Source: QHXQ01 sp038322995
GTDB lineage: Bacteria > Acidobacteriota > Blastocatellia > Pyrinomonadales > Pyrinomonadaceae
Assembly (NCBI GenBank): GCA_038322995.1
Contig: JBBQGM010000006.1
Coordinates: 1 to 64,000, forward strand
Reading direction: 5' to 3'
Length of the DNA stretch: 64,000 nucleotides
Part shown: positions 55,373 through 63,867 of the stretch, piece by piece
How the letters are laid out: every line of letters begins with the position of its first letter
Position numbering within the stretch: the first letter of the stretch is position 1
Program-made: the position numbers and the translations under genes
The notes under the pieces: model-generated
What the model was told of the DNA's origin: nothing
The model's database searches: none
The model's input: only the letters and a program-made list of their open reading frames with translations

Positions 55373-56185
55373 TTAACGCTCGCCCCGCTCGTGCTCGACC
55401 GCTGATTCAAGTTCGACACCGAGTTTGTGTATGACCGGTTGATCCATCGGCTCAAGCAGCCGCAACGCCTCGTCCAGCACGCGCCGTTGATGCTCAGGCC
55501 ACAATGGCTCGCCGGCCACGCTGCCGAAGTTGCCCTTGTAGTAGCCGCCGCGTGGCGGACGCACATGCTCCGCGATCTCGCGGTCGACCATGAGCGTCAT
55601 CGTGGGCACGCCCGCCGCTTCGAGCGCACGTGCCGCCAGCGCCATCGTCTGATGACACAGCCGCGAAGCCGGGATCAGCAACGCCGCCTGCACCTCGTAT
55701 CGCTTCACGCGCTCGATCAACTCCGGCAGCGCCGTGCGCGTGAACCGCGCCGCGTGCGGGATGAAGCCGCATAAGCTCCAGAAGACCGGGTTGAGTTGCC
55801 CGATAATGCCGTTGCCCTCGAACTCGAACAGGCGCGCGAGCGGTATCTGCGCGTTCATATCGCGCTTGACCGCCGTCGGATCGTAGCCGCGCCCGGCCCA
55901 GAGCAAGTCCGCCGCTTCGATCTCGATGGGAATTTCGCGGAAGCTCGTGTCGCCATCGGCGAGCGTCACGTCGAACGGGTCTGTGCCGTCAATGTATGCG
56001 CCGGCCGACGTGATCAAACCGAGGTTGAGCATCGGCAACGCGCGGCGCAACGGTTGAAACGGCGCGCGTTTGTTCACGACCCACGGATATTGCGCGCCCA
56101 TGTCGTCGTCGTCGTGCAACTCGTGTGTGCGCTGCCAGCGTTTGTAGCTCTCGCGCCACGCATCGGTTCCTTCAAGCGTCTCCAC
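55373..56185 (-). CDS. GrdB-like (glycine/sarcosine/betaine reductase selenoprotein B family) protein without Sec
   Basis: The 270 residues match the non-selenocysteine branch of the GRDB/D-proline reductase family: DVTLADGDTSFREIPIEIE, YDPTAVKRDMNAQIPLARL, FEFEGNGIIGQLNPVFWSLCGFIPHAARF, and LLIPASRLCHQTMALAARALEAAGVPT. No in-frame UGA is found, and the position that carries Sec in true GrdB is Cys or absent. It starts at GTG behind ggaagga. The substrate is unknown. Such proteins occur in aerobes without glycine reductase. Confidence 0.8.
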   Translation of the reverse strand: METLEGTDAWRESYKRWQRTHELHDDDDMGAQYPWVVNKRAPFQPLRRALPMLNLGLITSAGAYIDGTDPFDVTLADGDTSFREIPIEIEAADLLWAGRGYDPTAVKRDMNAQIPLARLFEFEGNGIIGQLNPVFWSLCGFIPHAARFTRTALPELIERVKRYEVQAALLIPASRLCHQTMALAARALEAAGVPTMTLMVDREIAEHVRPPRGGYYKGNFGSVAGEPLWPEHQRRVLDEALRLLEPMDQPVIHKLGVELESAVEHERGER

Positions 56186-56219
56186 GTCTCTCTTCCTTCC
56201 CGCGCCAAATTTGCGCGCT

Positions 56220-56792
56220 TCACCGGCCGCGCCGGCGCGCCATCACGAGCAACGCCACGATGCCCGCCAGCATGCCGATGCTCAAAGCGACGACCGAATA
56301 ACCGTGTAAATTATCGAACGCAACGCGCACCGGATCGCCCGCCGCCACCTCATCAATCGGCCGCCCCATCGCATGGCGCAACGCGAGCAGCCGCGCGTTG
56401 ATCAGCCAGTGCCCGATGAAAGTCGACAGCGCGACGAGCGCGAGCGCACAAACTTCCAGCAGCCACGCGCGCCGCCCGCTCAACTCGCGCCCGATGAATG
56501 AACTTGCGAGCAATAACAAACTGATGACGACGCCCGCCACGTTCACAATACCAAGCGTGCGCGTGACGAGGTTGCCCGCCAACTCGCGCGCTGGCAGCAC
56601 CGCGAAGGCGCTCGGCGCGACCGCGAAGCTAAAAAAGACGGCCGCGCCTAGCCAGACCGCAATGAGCAACAACCGCACGTCCTGCGCGACGCCGAAGCCT
56701 GCCTGCGCGCGCGTGTTAGCGTGGCCGCCGGATCGCGCGCCCTGCTCGGCCGCCGTCAGCCCCATCTGTGGATCGCTTATTTCAATGCTCAT
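56220..56792 (-). CDS. DUF4149 (TMEM205-like) membrane protein
   Basis: This 190-residue inner-membrane protein has about four membrane segments (VRLLLIAVWLGAAVFFSFAVAP, TLGIVNVAGVVISLLLLASSFI, WLLEVCALALVALSTFIGHWLI, VALSIGMLAGIVALLVMA), matching DUF4149. The function is unknown. The start codon ATG overlaps the stop of the DUF309 gene by one base (TGATG). Confidence 0.85.
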   Translation of the reverse strand: MSIEISDPQMGLTAAEQGARSGGHANTRAQAGFGVAQDVRLLLIAVWLGAAVFFSFAVAPSAFAVLPARELAGNLVTRTLGIVNVAGVVISLLLLASSFIGRELSGRRAWLLEVCALALVALSTFIGHWLINARLLALRHAMGRPIDEVAAGDPVRVAFDNLHGYSVVALSIGMLAGIVALLVMARRRGR

Positions 56793-57232
56793 CAATCAAA
56801 CTCCATCACTTCCGGCACGAGGCGAATAATTGGCGGCGCGATCTCCGGCGGCGTCAACTCGCGCGGGTCGGGTACGGACAGCAGCCACGCGAGCGAACGT
56901 TCAAGTTGGGCCTGATAGTCAGTCAGATCGAGCGACATGAACTGCGGCGTGCCGAGTCGGGCAAACTTCTCCGTCGCCATCTGCCACATACGCCGGGCCG
57001 CGCCCGGCCGGCCGATCTCTAGATGATGAAAGGCGACTGCTGACTGAATCATGGCCTGCAAGAACAGTTTCTCGCGCGGCCCCGCGTCGTCGCGCCAGCG
57101 ATCCTCCCAGGCATCGTGCGCCGCGTGAAACTCGCCCGCGTTATAAAGATCGATCCCCGCGATATACTCGACCGGATACGCCGCCGCGTGCGCTGCCGTA
57201 TACGCCGCCGTGTCGCTCAAACCGTTTGCCAT
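56792..57232 (-). CDS. DUF309 family protein
   Basis: The 146 residues have the DUF309 signature GIDLYNAGEFHAAHDAWEDRW and FLQAMIQSAVAFHHLEIGRPGAARRMWQMA, a helical fold of unknown function with conserved His and Trp. The C-terminal part ends VPEVMEFD. It is coupled to the DUF4149 gene by a one-base overlap. Confidence 0.9.
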   Translation of the reverse strand: MANGLSDTAAYTAAHAAAYPVEYIAGIDLYNAGEFHAAHDAWEDRWRDDAGPREKLFLQAMIQSAVAFHHLEIGRPGAARRMWQMATEKFARLGTPQFMSLDLTDYQAQLERSLAWLLSVPDPRELTPPEIAPPIIRLVPEVMEFD

Positions 57233-57301
57233 TGCCGCGATTATAACGCAGGGCGCAGCCGGTGGCCGTTAATCTTGACCACTCGTGCTTAGCCCGCGCT
57301 G

Positions 57302-57634
57302 TTAGTAGCGCGGCACGCGCGGATCAACTTCGCGCGCCCACCGCTCGATGCCCCCGGCCAGATTATGTAGTTTGTTAAAGCCCTGTTGCGCAAAGAAGGC
57401 GCAAGCCTGTGCGCTGCGCAGGCCATGATGACACATGAAGACGATCTCTTCGTCCGGCTTAAGCGTACCGGCCCACTCATCGAACCGGCTGAGCGGCAGC
57501 AGTTCCGCCCCTTCTATCCGGGCTAATTCGTACTCCATCTGCTCACGCACATCGATCACGCGCACCTGCTCACCGCGCGCCAGTCGCGCCGCCAAGGCTA
57601 AAGGCTCAATCGTCTCAAAATTCACGGCTACCAT
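57302..57634 (-). CDS. Single-domain rhodanese
   Basis: The 110 residues form one rhodanese domain: VRVIDVREQMEYELARIEGAELLPLSRFDEW and the active-site loop VFMCHHGLRSAQACAFFAQQGF with Cys68, then NLAGGIERWA. It can transfer sulfur from thiosulfate or persulfides. ATG 57634 is used; a TTG three codons upstream overlaps the stop of the preceding TrxR-like gene, so coupling is likely either way. Confidence 0.9.
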   Translation of the reverse strand: MVAVNFETIEPLALAARLARGEQVRVIDVREQMEYELARIEGAELLPLSRFDEWAGTLKPDEEIVFMCHHGLRSAQACAFFAQQGFNKLHNLAGGIERWAREVDPRVPRY

Positions 57635-57639
57635 AAGCT

Positions 57640-58563
57640 TCAACCACGCTGTCCGCTGCTAAGCCGTGCGGCGATCACTTTCGCGGCGGTTGCGCCCGTG
57701 CCCACCGCACCGCTGATGGTCGGGGCGCTTGGGTTCGCCACGTCGCCGATGGCAAAGACGTTCGCGCTGCTCGTCTCCTGCTCGCTTGTGACCGTGATGT
57801 AGCCGCGCTCGTCCGTCTGCACCTGCGCCCGGCACAACTCGCTGTTCGGCTCGACACCGATGCGTATTAGCACACCACGTACGGCCATCTGAAACGGCTT
57901 GAGCGCGCCGTGCCGCTTGATCTCGACCGCCTCGACCTTAGCAGTGCCAATGATGCGCGTCACCTCCGCTCCGGTGAAGACTGTGATGCAATGCTCGCCG
58001 CGCAGCCGCTCGACGAATTCCGGCCGCGCACGCAAGGTCGGGCCGCGCTGCACCAGCGTGACTGTCGGGCAGACCTCCGCGAGTAGCAGCGCGTTCTCGA
58101 CCGCCGCGTCGCCGCCGCCGACGACGCACACATCCTCGCCCGCAAATTCGTCGCGGTCGCGCACGCCCGATGCCAGCACGCCGCGGCCCGCAAACTCCAA
58201 TGCGCCCGGCACAGCCAACGCGCGCCGCCTGACACCCATCGCCATGATTAGACAGATCGCCTGTAACTCTTCGCCCTGGCGCAAGCTAACGCGCTTGGCC
58301 GCCAAGTCAACCCGCGCGATCTCAACATCCGTCCAAAGATCAAACTCCGCATTTTCAACCTGCGCCGCGAACAGATCGCGCAACTGCCGGCCGTCGCTTG
58401 CGCGCACGCCGAGATAGTTAGTAATCGGGTTATAGACGCGCAGCAGTTGGCCACCCGGTTCAGCCTGCGCTTCCAATACGAGCGCGTCCAAGCCCAATTC
58501 ATCGCACCACAAAGCGGCCGACAAGCCCGCCGCCCCCGCGCCGATGATGATCACGTCGAGCAT
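57640..58563 (-). CDS. Thioredoxin-reductase-like flavoprotein without redox CxxC
   Basis: The 307 residues have FAD motif IIGAGAAGLSAALWCDELGLDALVLEA, the NADP-binding CVVGGGDAAVENALLL and C-terminal FAIGDVANPSAP, as in TrxR-type enzymes. The place of the usual CATCD redox pair reads RGVLASGVRDRDEF and has no cysteines. It is more likely a ferredoxin/flavodoxin-NADP-type reductase or YpdA-like bacillithiol-disulfide-type enzyme than a true thioredoxin reductase. It overlaps the rhodanese region by a few bases. Confidence 0.85.
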   Translation of the reverse strand: MLDVIIIGAGAAGLSAALWCDELGLDALVLEAQAEPGGQLLRVYNPITNYLGVRASDGRQLRDLFAAQVENAEFDLWTDVEIARVDLAAKRVSLRQGEELQAICLIMAMGVRRRALAVPGALEFAGRGVLASGVRDRDEFAGEDVCVVGGGDAAVENALLLAEVCPTVTLVQRGPTLRARPEFVERLRGEHCITVFTGAEVTRIIGTAKVEAVEIKRHGALKPFQMAVRGVLIRIGVEPNSELCRAQVQTDERGYITVTSEQETSSANVFAIGDVANPSAPTISGAVGTGATAAKVIAARLSSGQRG

Positions 58564-58575
58564 AGAAAGCCGCTA

Positions 58576-58628
58576 ACTGTTAGCTGTTAGCTTCGAGCAA
58601 AAGGCTAAAAGCTAATCGCTAACAGCTT
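58576..58628. repeat. Intergenic palindrome, word family B (ctgttagctg)
   Basis: The left arm is actgttagctgttagcttcg plus agc. The right arm is gctaaaagctaatcgctaac plus agct. The arms pair over about 22 bases with five mismatches. It separates the flavin-reductase and TrxR-like genes and shares its word with the palindrome at 24.7 kb. Confidence 0.7.
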
Positions 58629-58630
58629 TT

Positions 58631-59110
58631 TCACAATGCCACGCGCGCGTAGCCGCCGCGATAGTAGAGCAGCGGTTGGGCGTCGTCGCGGATATGCGTG
58701 TGTTCGACCGCGCCGACGAGGATGGTATGATCGCCGCCCTCGTGTGCCTGCTGCACGCGACATTCGATGGTGGCCAGCACATCGGCCAGCACGGGCGCGT
58801 CGTCGAGCCCTTTGCTGTAGCCTAGCCCAGCGAACTTGTCCGGCTCGCGTGAGGCGAACAACCGCGAGAGTTGCTCCTGCTCGGCGCTCAAGATATTGAC
58901 GATGAAGACGCCGCTTGTCTGAAAAGCGTCATGCACGTAAGCGTTGCGCTCAATGCAGACGAGCACGAGCGGCGGCTCAAGCGAGAGCGAACTAAAGGCG
59001 CTTACAGTGATCCCGAGCGGCCGCGCTTCGGCGTCGCGCGTGGTCACAACCGTCACGCCGCTGGCGAAGCGGCTGAGCGCCGTGCGGAACTGGTTTTTAT
59101 CAACCGGCAC
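58631..59110 (-). CDS. Flavin reductase-like (FMN-binding split barrel) protein
   Basis: The 159 residues match the flavin reductase domain: QFRTALSRFASGVTVVTTRDAEARPLGITVSAFSSLSLEPPLVLVCIERNAYVHDAF, FIVNILSAEQEQLSRLFA, and GGDHTILVGAVEH. It probably reduces FMN with NAD(P)H for a monooxygenase or acts on other acceptors. GTG 59110 is supported by gggga. It is first in the minus-strand cluster. Confidence 0.9.
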   Translation of the reverse strand: MPVDKNQFRTALSRFASGVTVVTTRDAEARPLGITVSAFSSLSLEPPLVLVCIERNAYVHDAFQTSGVFIVNILSAEQEQLSRLFASREPDKFAGLGYSKGLDDAPVLADVLATIECRVQQAHEGGDHTILVGAVEHTHIRDDAQPLLYYRGGYARVAL

Positions 59111-59280
59111 GACCGTATCTCCCCAATTTATTACTGAGCTTGATTAGGTCGCCGAGCATAACACAGAAGCAGCGGGCCGCCCCAAATCGCACGGCAGCAG
59201 GGCGGAATAGAGCAACGCGCTCAGACCGCCGCCCATATTCACTCAGCCAGCGGCTGTTTTTATTTGCTGTGCGCGCGCAG

Positions 59281-59649
59281 CTACTTGTCGGGGTCTTCGA
59301 GTTTGACGCACGAGTTGAGGCGCGTGATAACCAGCCCTGCGCGCACGCGGAAGCGACAGGCAAGCGCGGTCTTCTCTAACGCATCCGGCGGTTCATCCTC
59401 TTGATACCAGAATTGACAATTGGTGCAGTCGCCGTTCCAGCAGAAGTCGCCGTAGGAGATGCTGCGCATGGCGAGGAACTGAAAGCAGCGCAGCAGCCGG
59501 TTATTCTCAGGCACTTCGACGCGCCGGCCCAGCACCTCGATCCCGATCAGTTTGTCGTATGGCTCGAACAGGTCGTCGTTATTACTCACGAGGGCTTGGC
59601 TAAACTCCAACGGCGGGGATGCGGCAAAACGTCGGTGCCCAGTATACAT
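59281..59649 (-). CDS. Plant-type [2Fe-2S] ferredoxin-like protein
   Basis: The 122 residues contain Cys70-x4-Cys75-x2-Cys78-x19-Cys98 (GDFCWNGDCTNCQFWY ... TALACRFRV), the spacing of plant-type [2Fe-2S] ferredoxins, plus Cys55 and Cys114. The N-terminal 60 residues lack a clear family match. It could be an electron carrier for the P450 (far away) or another oxidase. ATG 59649 is used; a TTG nine codons upstream is an alternative. Confidence 0.65.
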   Translation of the reverse strand: MYTGHRRFAASPPLEFSQALVSNNDDLFEPYDKLIGIEVLGRRVEVPENNRLLRCFQFLAMRSISYGDFCWNGDCTNCQFWYQEDEPPDALEKTALACRFRVRAGLVITRLNSCVKLEDPDK

Positions 59650-59824
59650 AAAACAGGGATGAGTAACGAATGGCAAGTTAAAGGCGTGGGCAAAGTGCTA
59701 AGGGCAAAGTTAAAGCCGACTAACCGGCAACCGCGCTCCTTGGACTTTTGCCCGCTGGCGCGTCAACTCGTCACCCGGCCCTGTCTTTGCTAAACTGTGC
59801 GCAGACAGGAGGCGATTGAAACAC

Positions 59825-60046
59825 GTGAGCTTAGTAATCTATGTAAAGCCGGGCTGCCCTTATTGCCAGCAGGCGCGCGAGCACTTTAACGCGCAGGGCA
59901 CGCCGTTCATCGAGTATGACGCGCAGACTGATCCGGCGCGCCGCAAAGAGATGCTGGCCCTCTCTGATGGCGACCCGACCGTGCCTTGTATCGTTGAGAA
60001 TGGCGTCTATCAAAGTTCGGGCTGGGGCAACCCGCCCCGTGGTTGA
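59825..60046 (+). CDS. Glutaredoxin-like protein (UXX-star type)
   Basis: The 73 residues carry KPGCPYCQQA with Cys11-Pro-Tyr-Cys14 in a thioredoxin fold (SLVIYVKPGCPYC, EMLALSDGDPTVPCIVENG with cis-Pro). The redox partner is unknown. I start at GTG 59825 behind aggagg; a TTG at 59816 would add three residues. The short tail SSGWGNPPRG follows the conserved core. Confidence 0.8.
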   Translation: MSLVIYVKPGCPYCQQAREHFNAQGTPFIEYDAQTDPARRKEMLALSDGDPTVPCIVENGVYQSSGWGNPPRG

Positions 60047-60214
60047 ACCGTACACGACTGACGCGGGCCGTGCGCCCGCAATCGCAAACCAAATCACCGT
60101 CCACGGCGCTAAATTATCGTTACGCCGAGTTGCGCCACAGCCCTCGTGCCGGAGTGGGGCCGGTTGTGCCGCTGATCCCGTTCGCTAAACGCACATCGCA
60201 GGAGAGAGACACAC

Positions 60215-62347
60215 ATGCGGCAGACATTCCCCAGCACCCTTCAGCTTTTACTATTGCTTGCCATGACTATTCTATTAACCAACGACACTCCGGCCCAGAA
60301 CATGCTGCCGGGCAGCCAACCGCCGGTCGCCAAGAAAGTGGCCAAGACCGACACCACGAACGGCGACACGCGCGTGGATAATTATTTCTGGCTGCGCGAG
60401 AAGAAGAACCCGGAAGTTATTTCCTATCTCGAAGCCGAGAACGCCTACACCGATGCCGTGATGAAGCCAACCGTCGCGTTGCAGCAAAAGCTCTATACGG
60501 AAATGCTCGCGCGCATCAAGCAGACCGACGTGAACGTGCCGTACAAACTCGGTGATTACTACTACTACACGCGCACCATCGAAGGGCAGCAGTATCCGAT
60601 CTATGCACGCAAGCGCGGCAGCATGGAGGCCAAGGAAGAGGTCACGCTCGACCTGAACGAAATGGCCAAAGGGCTGAAGTTCATGGCCGTCGGCGCGTAT
60701 GCTGTCAGCGATGATGGCCATCTGCTCGCCTACACGACCGACTCGACCGGCTACCGGCAGTACACGCTCCACGTTAAAGACCTGCGCACCGGCCAACTGC
60801 TGCCCGACACGGTCGAACGTGTGGACACGGTCATGTGGGCGCAGGACGGAAAGACCATCTTCTACGTGACCGAAGACGATGTGACGAAACGCTCCGACAA
60901 GTTCTTCCGCCACGTGCTCGGCACGGACGCGCACGAACTCGCCTATGAAGAGAAAGACGAGTTGTACGACCTCGGCGCGTATCGCACACGCGACCGCGCG
61001 CTCATCGTCGTCCAGAGCGAAAGCAAGACGACGGCGGACGCGCGCTACATTCCGGCCGACAAGCCGACGGCCGCGCCGCACCTCGTGCTCGCGCGCCAAA
61101 CCGACCACAAATACTTCATCGATCATCGCGGCGATTTGCTCTACATCCGCACCAATAAGGACGCGAAGAACTACCGGCTCATGACCGTGGCGGCAAGCGA
61201 CCCGGACGTGAAGAACTGGAAAGAGATCGTGGCGCACCGGCCTGAAATAAAACTCGATGATTTCGATCTCTTCAGTAACCAGCTCGTGCTGTCCGAGCGC
61301 ACCAAAGGCTTGCAGACCTTGCGCGTTATCGATCTGCATGACAACAAGGCGCACGAGATCAGTTTTCCCGAACCTGTCTATACAGCCGCGCTCGACGCGA
61401 ACCGCGAGTTCAACACGACGACCTTGCGTTTCCGCTATCAATCGTTGACCACGCCGAACTCGGTCTTCGACTACGACATGAATGCGCGCAAGCGCACGCT
61501 GCTCAAGCAGACCGAAGTGCTGGGCGGCTATAATCCGGCCAACTACACGGCCGAGCGCGTCTATGCGACCGCCGCCGACGGCACGAAGATTCCGATTTCG
61601 CTCGTCTACCGCAAGGGCACAAAGCGCGATGGCCAGAACCCGACGCTGCTCTACGGCTATGGCTCGTATGGCATCTCGATTGATCCAAACTTCAACTCGA
61701 ACCGCGTGAGCCTGCTCGACCGCGGCTTCGTCTACGCCATCGCGCACATTCGCGGCGGCGGCGAGATGGGCGAAGACTGGCGCGAAGCCGGGCGCATGAT
61801 GTTCAAGAAGAACACTTTCACCGACTTCATCGCGGCGGGCGAATATCTGGTCAAAGAGAAGTACACCGCGAGCGACCGGCTGGTGATTCAGGGCGGCAGC
61901 GCGGGCGGCTTATTGATGGGCGCGGTCGTGAACATGCGCCCTGATCTGTTCAAAGTCGTACTCGCGCAAGTGCCGTTCGTCGATGTCGTCAACACCATGC
62001 TCGACGCGAGTTTGCCCTTGACGACGGGCGAGTATCTCGAATGGGGCAACCCGAACGAGAAGGCGGCTTACGACTACATCAAGTCCTACTCGCCTTACGA
62101 CAACGTCGCGCCGAAGGCTTACCCGGCGATGCTCGTGAAGGTGTCGCTGAACGATAGTCAAGTGCCCTACTGGGAAGGTACGAAGCTCGTCGCCAAGCTG
62201 CGGGCGCTGAAGACGGACAACAATCCGTTGTTGTTGAAGGTCAACATGGGCGCGGGCCACGGCGGCGCGTCGGGGCGCTACGATGCGCTGCACGACCTCG
62301 CCTTCGACTATGCTTTCATTCTTAGTCAACTCGGCATCAACAACTGA
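60215..62347 (+). CDS. Prolyl oligopeptidase family serine protease (exported)
   Basis: The 710 residues comprise a signal peptide (LQLLLLLAMTILLTNDTPAQN), an N-terminal seven-bladed propeller (DPNNYFWLREKKNPEVISYL-type start, then TDSTGYRQYTLHVKDLRTGQ), and a C-terminal alpha/beta-hydrolase with Ser562 in GGSAGGLLMG, a downstream Asp, and His682 in MGAGHGGASGRYD. It resembles oligopeptidase B/prolyl endopeptidase and probably degrades small peptides in the periplasm. No regulatory element was seen upstream. Confidence 0.95.
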   Translation: MRQTFPSTLQLLLLLAMTILLTNDTPAQNMLPGSQPPVAKKVAKTDTTNGDTRVDNYFWLREKKNPEVISYLEAENAYTDAVMKPTVALQQKLYTEMLARIKQTDVNVPYKLGDYYYYTRTIEGQQYPIYARKRGSMEAKEEVTLDLNEMAKGLKFMAVGAYAVSDDGHLLAYTTDSTGYRQYTLHVKDLRTGQLLPDTVERVDTVMWAQDGKTIFYVTEDDVTKRSDKFFRHVLGTDAHELAYEEKDELYDLGAYRTRDRALIVVQSESKTTADARYIPADKPTAAPHLVLARQTDHKYFIDHRGDLLYIRTNKDAKNYRLMTVAASDPDVKNWKEIVAHRPEIKLDDFDLFSNQLVLSERTKGLQTLRVIDLHDNKAHEISFPEPVYTAALDANREFNTTTLRFRYQSLTTPNSVFDYDMNARKRTLLKQTEVLGGYNPANYTAERVYATAADGTKIPISLVYRKGTKRDGQNPTLLYGYGSYGISIDPNFNSNRVSLLDRGFVYAIAHIRGGGEMGEDWREAGRMMFKKNTFTDFIAAGEYLVKEKYTASDRLVIQGGSAGGLLMGAVVNMRPDLFKVVLAQVPFVDVVNTMLDASLPLTTGEYLEWGNPNEKAAYDYIKSYSPYDNVAPKAYPAMLVKVSLNDSQVPYWEGTKLVAKLRALKTDNNPLLLKVNMGAGHGGASGRYDALHDLAFDYAFILSQLGINN

Positions 62348-62356
62348 GTGGCACAT

Positions 62357-62402
62357 AACAGGCGGCAGGGCGACTCAACCGGTTGAGTCGCCCTGCTGTT
62401 TT
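62357..62402 (+). terminator. Intrinsic terminator
   Basis: The stem cagggcgactcaacc pairs perfectly with ggttgagtcgccctg, flanked by aacag and ctgtttt. It ends the oligopeptidase transcript. Confidence 0.85.
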
Positions 62403-62440
62403 GGCTTGCGCTCGCTTTGCAATTTGAAGGATATAGTTTC

Positions 62441-63469
62441 ATGCGCCGATTAATTCTGTTCATCATCCTGTCGCTCGCCAGTGCTACGGTTTGTCTCGGC
62501 CAAGTCGCTGCACCGCCCACGCAAGTTTATCGCGGCGCAATCGGGCGGCAAGCGGTCGTCGTGAAACTGCAACGCGCGGGCGACAAACTAGCCGGCAGTT
62601 ACGTCTATGAGCGCGTCGGGCAGGCCATCAAGCTCACGGGCCAAGTGGACGCGCAAGGCCAGGTGACGCTGGCGGAGTTCGACGCAATGGGCCGGCAGAC
62701 CGGCAAGTTCACCGGCAAGTTCGGCAACGAAGAGAGCAGTGAAGACTTCGCGCTCGCCGGCACGTGGACACGCGCGGATGGCAGCCACGAAACCAGCTTC
62801 AGCCTCACCGAACAACACATCGCCTTCGCGCAGACCAAACTACAAATCAGTTCAAAGACGATCACAGAGCGCCGGCTCAACCTCAGCGCCACTTACCTGC
62901 AACTCAGCGGCCTGAGCACGGGCGCAAGCGCGTTCAATCGCGCCGTGGCCAGCTTTGTCACGAAGATGGCGGCCGAGTTCAAGGCCGATGCGTCTCCGGG
63001 CGACCACATGGCGTTGGAGATCGATTACAACGTGCTGTTCGCCAATGACGCGCTCATCAGCGTCGAACTCACGAATTACACCGACTACGGCGGCGCACAT
63101 CCCAACAACGCTTTCGACGCGCTCAATTATGATCTGCGCACGGGCCGCCCGATCGCGCTCGCGGCGCTGTTTAAGCGCGGAGCGAACTATGAACCCATCT
63201 TGCAGCGCGCCACGCTCGTTAACCTGCTGGCACAGATGAAACGGCTCGCGGGCGAGAACGGCGAACCGCCGGACGACACGCTCTTCGCTGGCAACGACCT
63301 CGCGGAGCGGCGGGCGTGGGGCTTGACGCCGCGCGGGCTAGTCATCTATCTCGATCTCCCGCACGTCATCTCGGTCTTCGACAAAGTCTTCATTCCGTGG
63401 GCTGAAGTACAGGACATAATCGAGCCGCAGGGGCCGGCGGCGCAGTTTGTGCAAGCCAAGCGTAAATGA
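62441..63469 (+). CDS. Exported DUF3298/RsiV-like protein
   Basis: The 342 residues from ATG 62441 comprise a signal peptide (LILFIILSLASATVCLG), an N-terminal beta-rich region (about 25-130: GRQAVVVKLQRAGDKLAGSYVYERVGQAI), then a DUF3298-like domain (about 190-330: LEIDYNVLFANDALISVELTNYTDYGGAHPNNAFDALNYDLRTGRPIALAALFK). DUF3298 occurs in lysozyme-binding RsiV and in wall proteins. The target is unknown. A gaagga site precedes the start. Confidence 0.8.
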   Translation: MRRLILFIILSLASATVCLGQVAAPPTQVYRGAIGRQAVVVKLQRAGDKLAGSYVYERVGQAIKLTGQVDAQGQVTLAEFDAMGRQTGKFTGKFGNEESSEDFALAGTWTRADGSHETSFSLTEQHIAFAQTKLQISSKTITERRLNLSATYLQLSGLSTGASAFNRAVASFVTKMAAEFKADASPGDHMALEIDYNVLFANDALISVELTNYTDYGGAHPNNAFDALNYDLRTGRPIALAALFKRGANYEPILQRATLVNLLAQMKRLAGENGEPPDDTLFAGNDLAERRAWGLTPRGLVIYLDLPHVISVFDKVFIPWAEVQDIIEPQGPAAQFVQAKRK

Positions 63470-63563
63470 GTTAACGCGACGGATTGGCCCGGCGGGTGTA
63501 TCATGGCAACGGCGCTCGTTCTCATGGCCGCTTCACGGACACGACACAGAAAGGAACACTCAC

Positions 63564-63816
63564 ATGAGCACGGATCGGACGACGGAAATACTAAACTATC
63601 TCACCGCGATCAGCCGCGATGTTGGCGAACTGCGCGGAGATGAAAGAACTACGCGTGGAGGTGCAGGAAGTTACCGCGCGCCTTGAGCGCGTTGAGCGCG
63701 AGCAGAAACGGCAAGGGCGACGCCTGGAGCGCATCGAAGGATTGGGGCAGACGATGCGCGCCGACGTTGATGAACTGCAAGACCGGGGCGCGGAGTTGGA
63801 AAGCAAACAGGCTTGA
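63564..63816 (+). pseudogene. Small coiled-coil protein gene with a frameshift
   Basis: The frame from ATG 63564 (MSTDRTTEILNYLTAISRDVGELR, behind aaagga) ends early, but the +1 frame continues the heptad pattern with EMKELRVEVQEVTARLERVEREQKRQGRRLERIEGLGQTMRADVDELQDRGAELES. Removing one G from cgcggag near 63638 restores one frame of about 83 residues. The gene may be inactivated, or the base may be a sequencing error. Function unknown. Confidence 0.6.
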
Positions 63817-63867
63817 GGGGCGCAGGTTGCGCGGGCGCACAGGTTGCGAGTTAAATAGCGGATAACA

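Noticed and set aside
55373..56185. Selenocysteine insertion in the GrdB-like gene
   Set aside because: No in-frame UGA; Cys is used instead.
60275..61747. 490-residue open frame opposite the oligopeptidase gene
   Set aside because: Antisense frame produced by GC-rich codon structure; Arg/Val-rich composition, no family match, and the sense strand is clearly coding.
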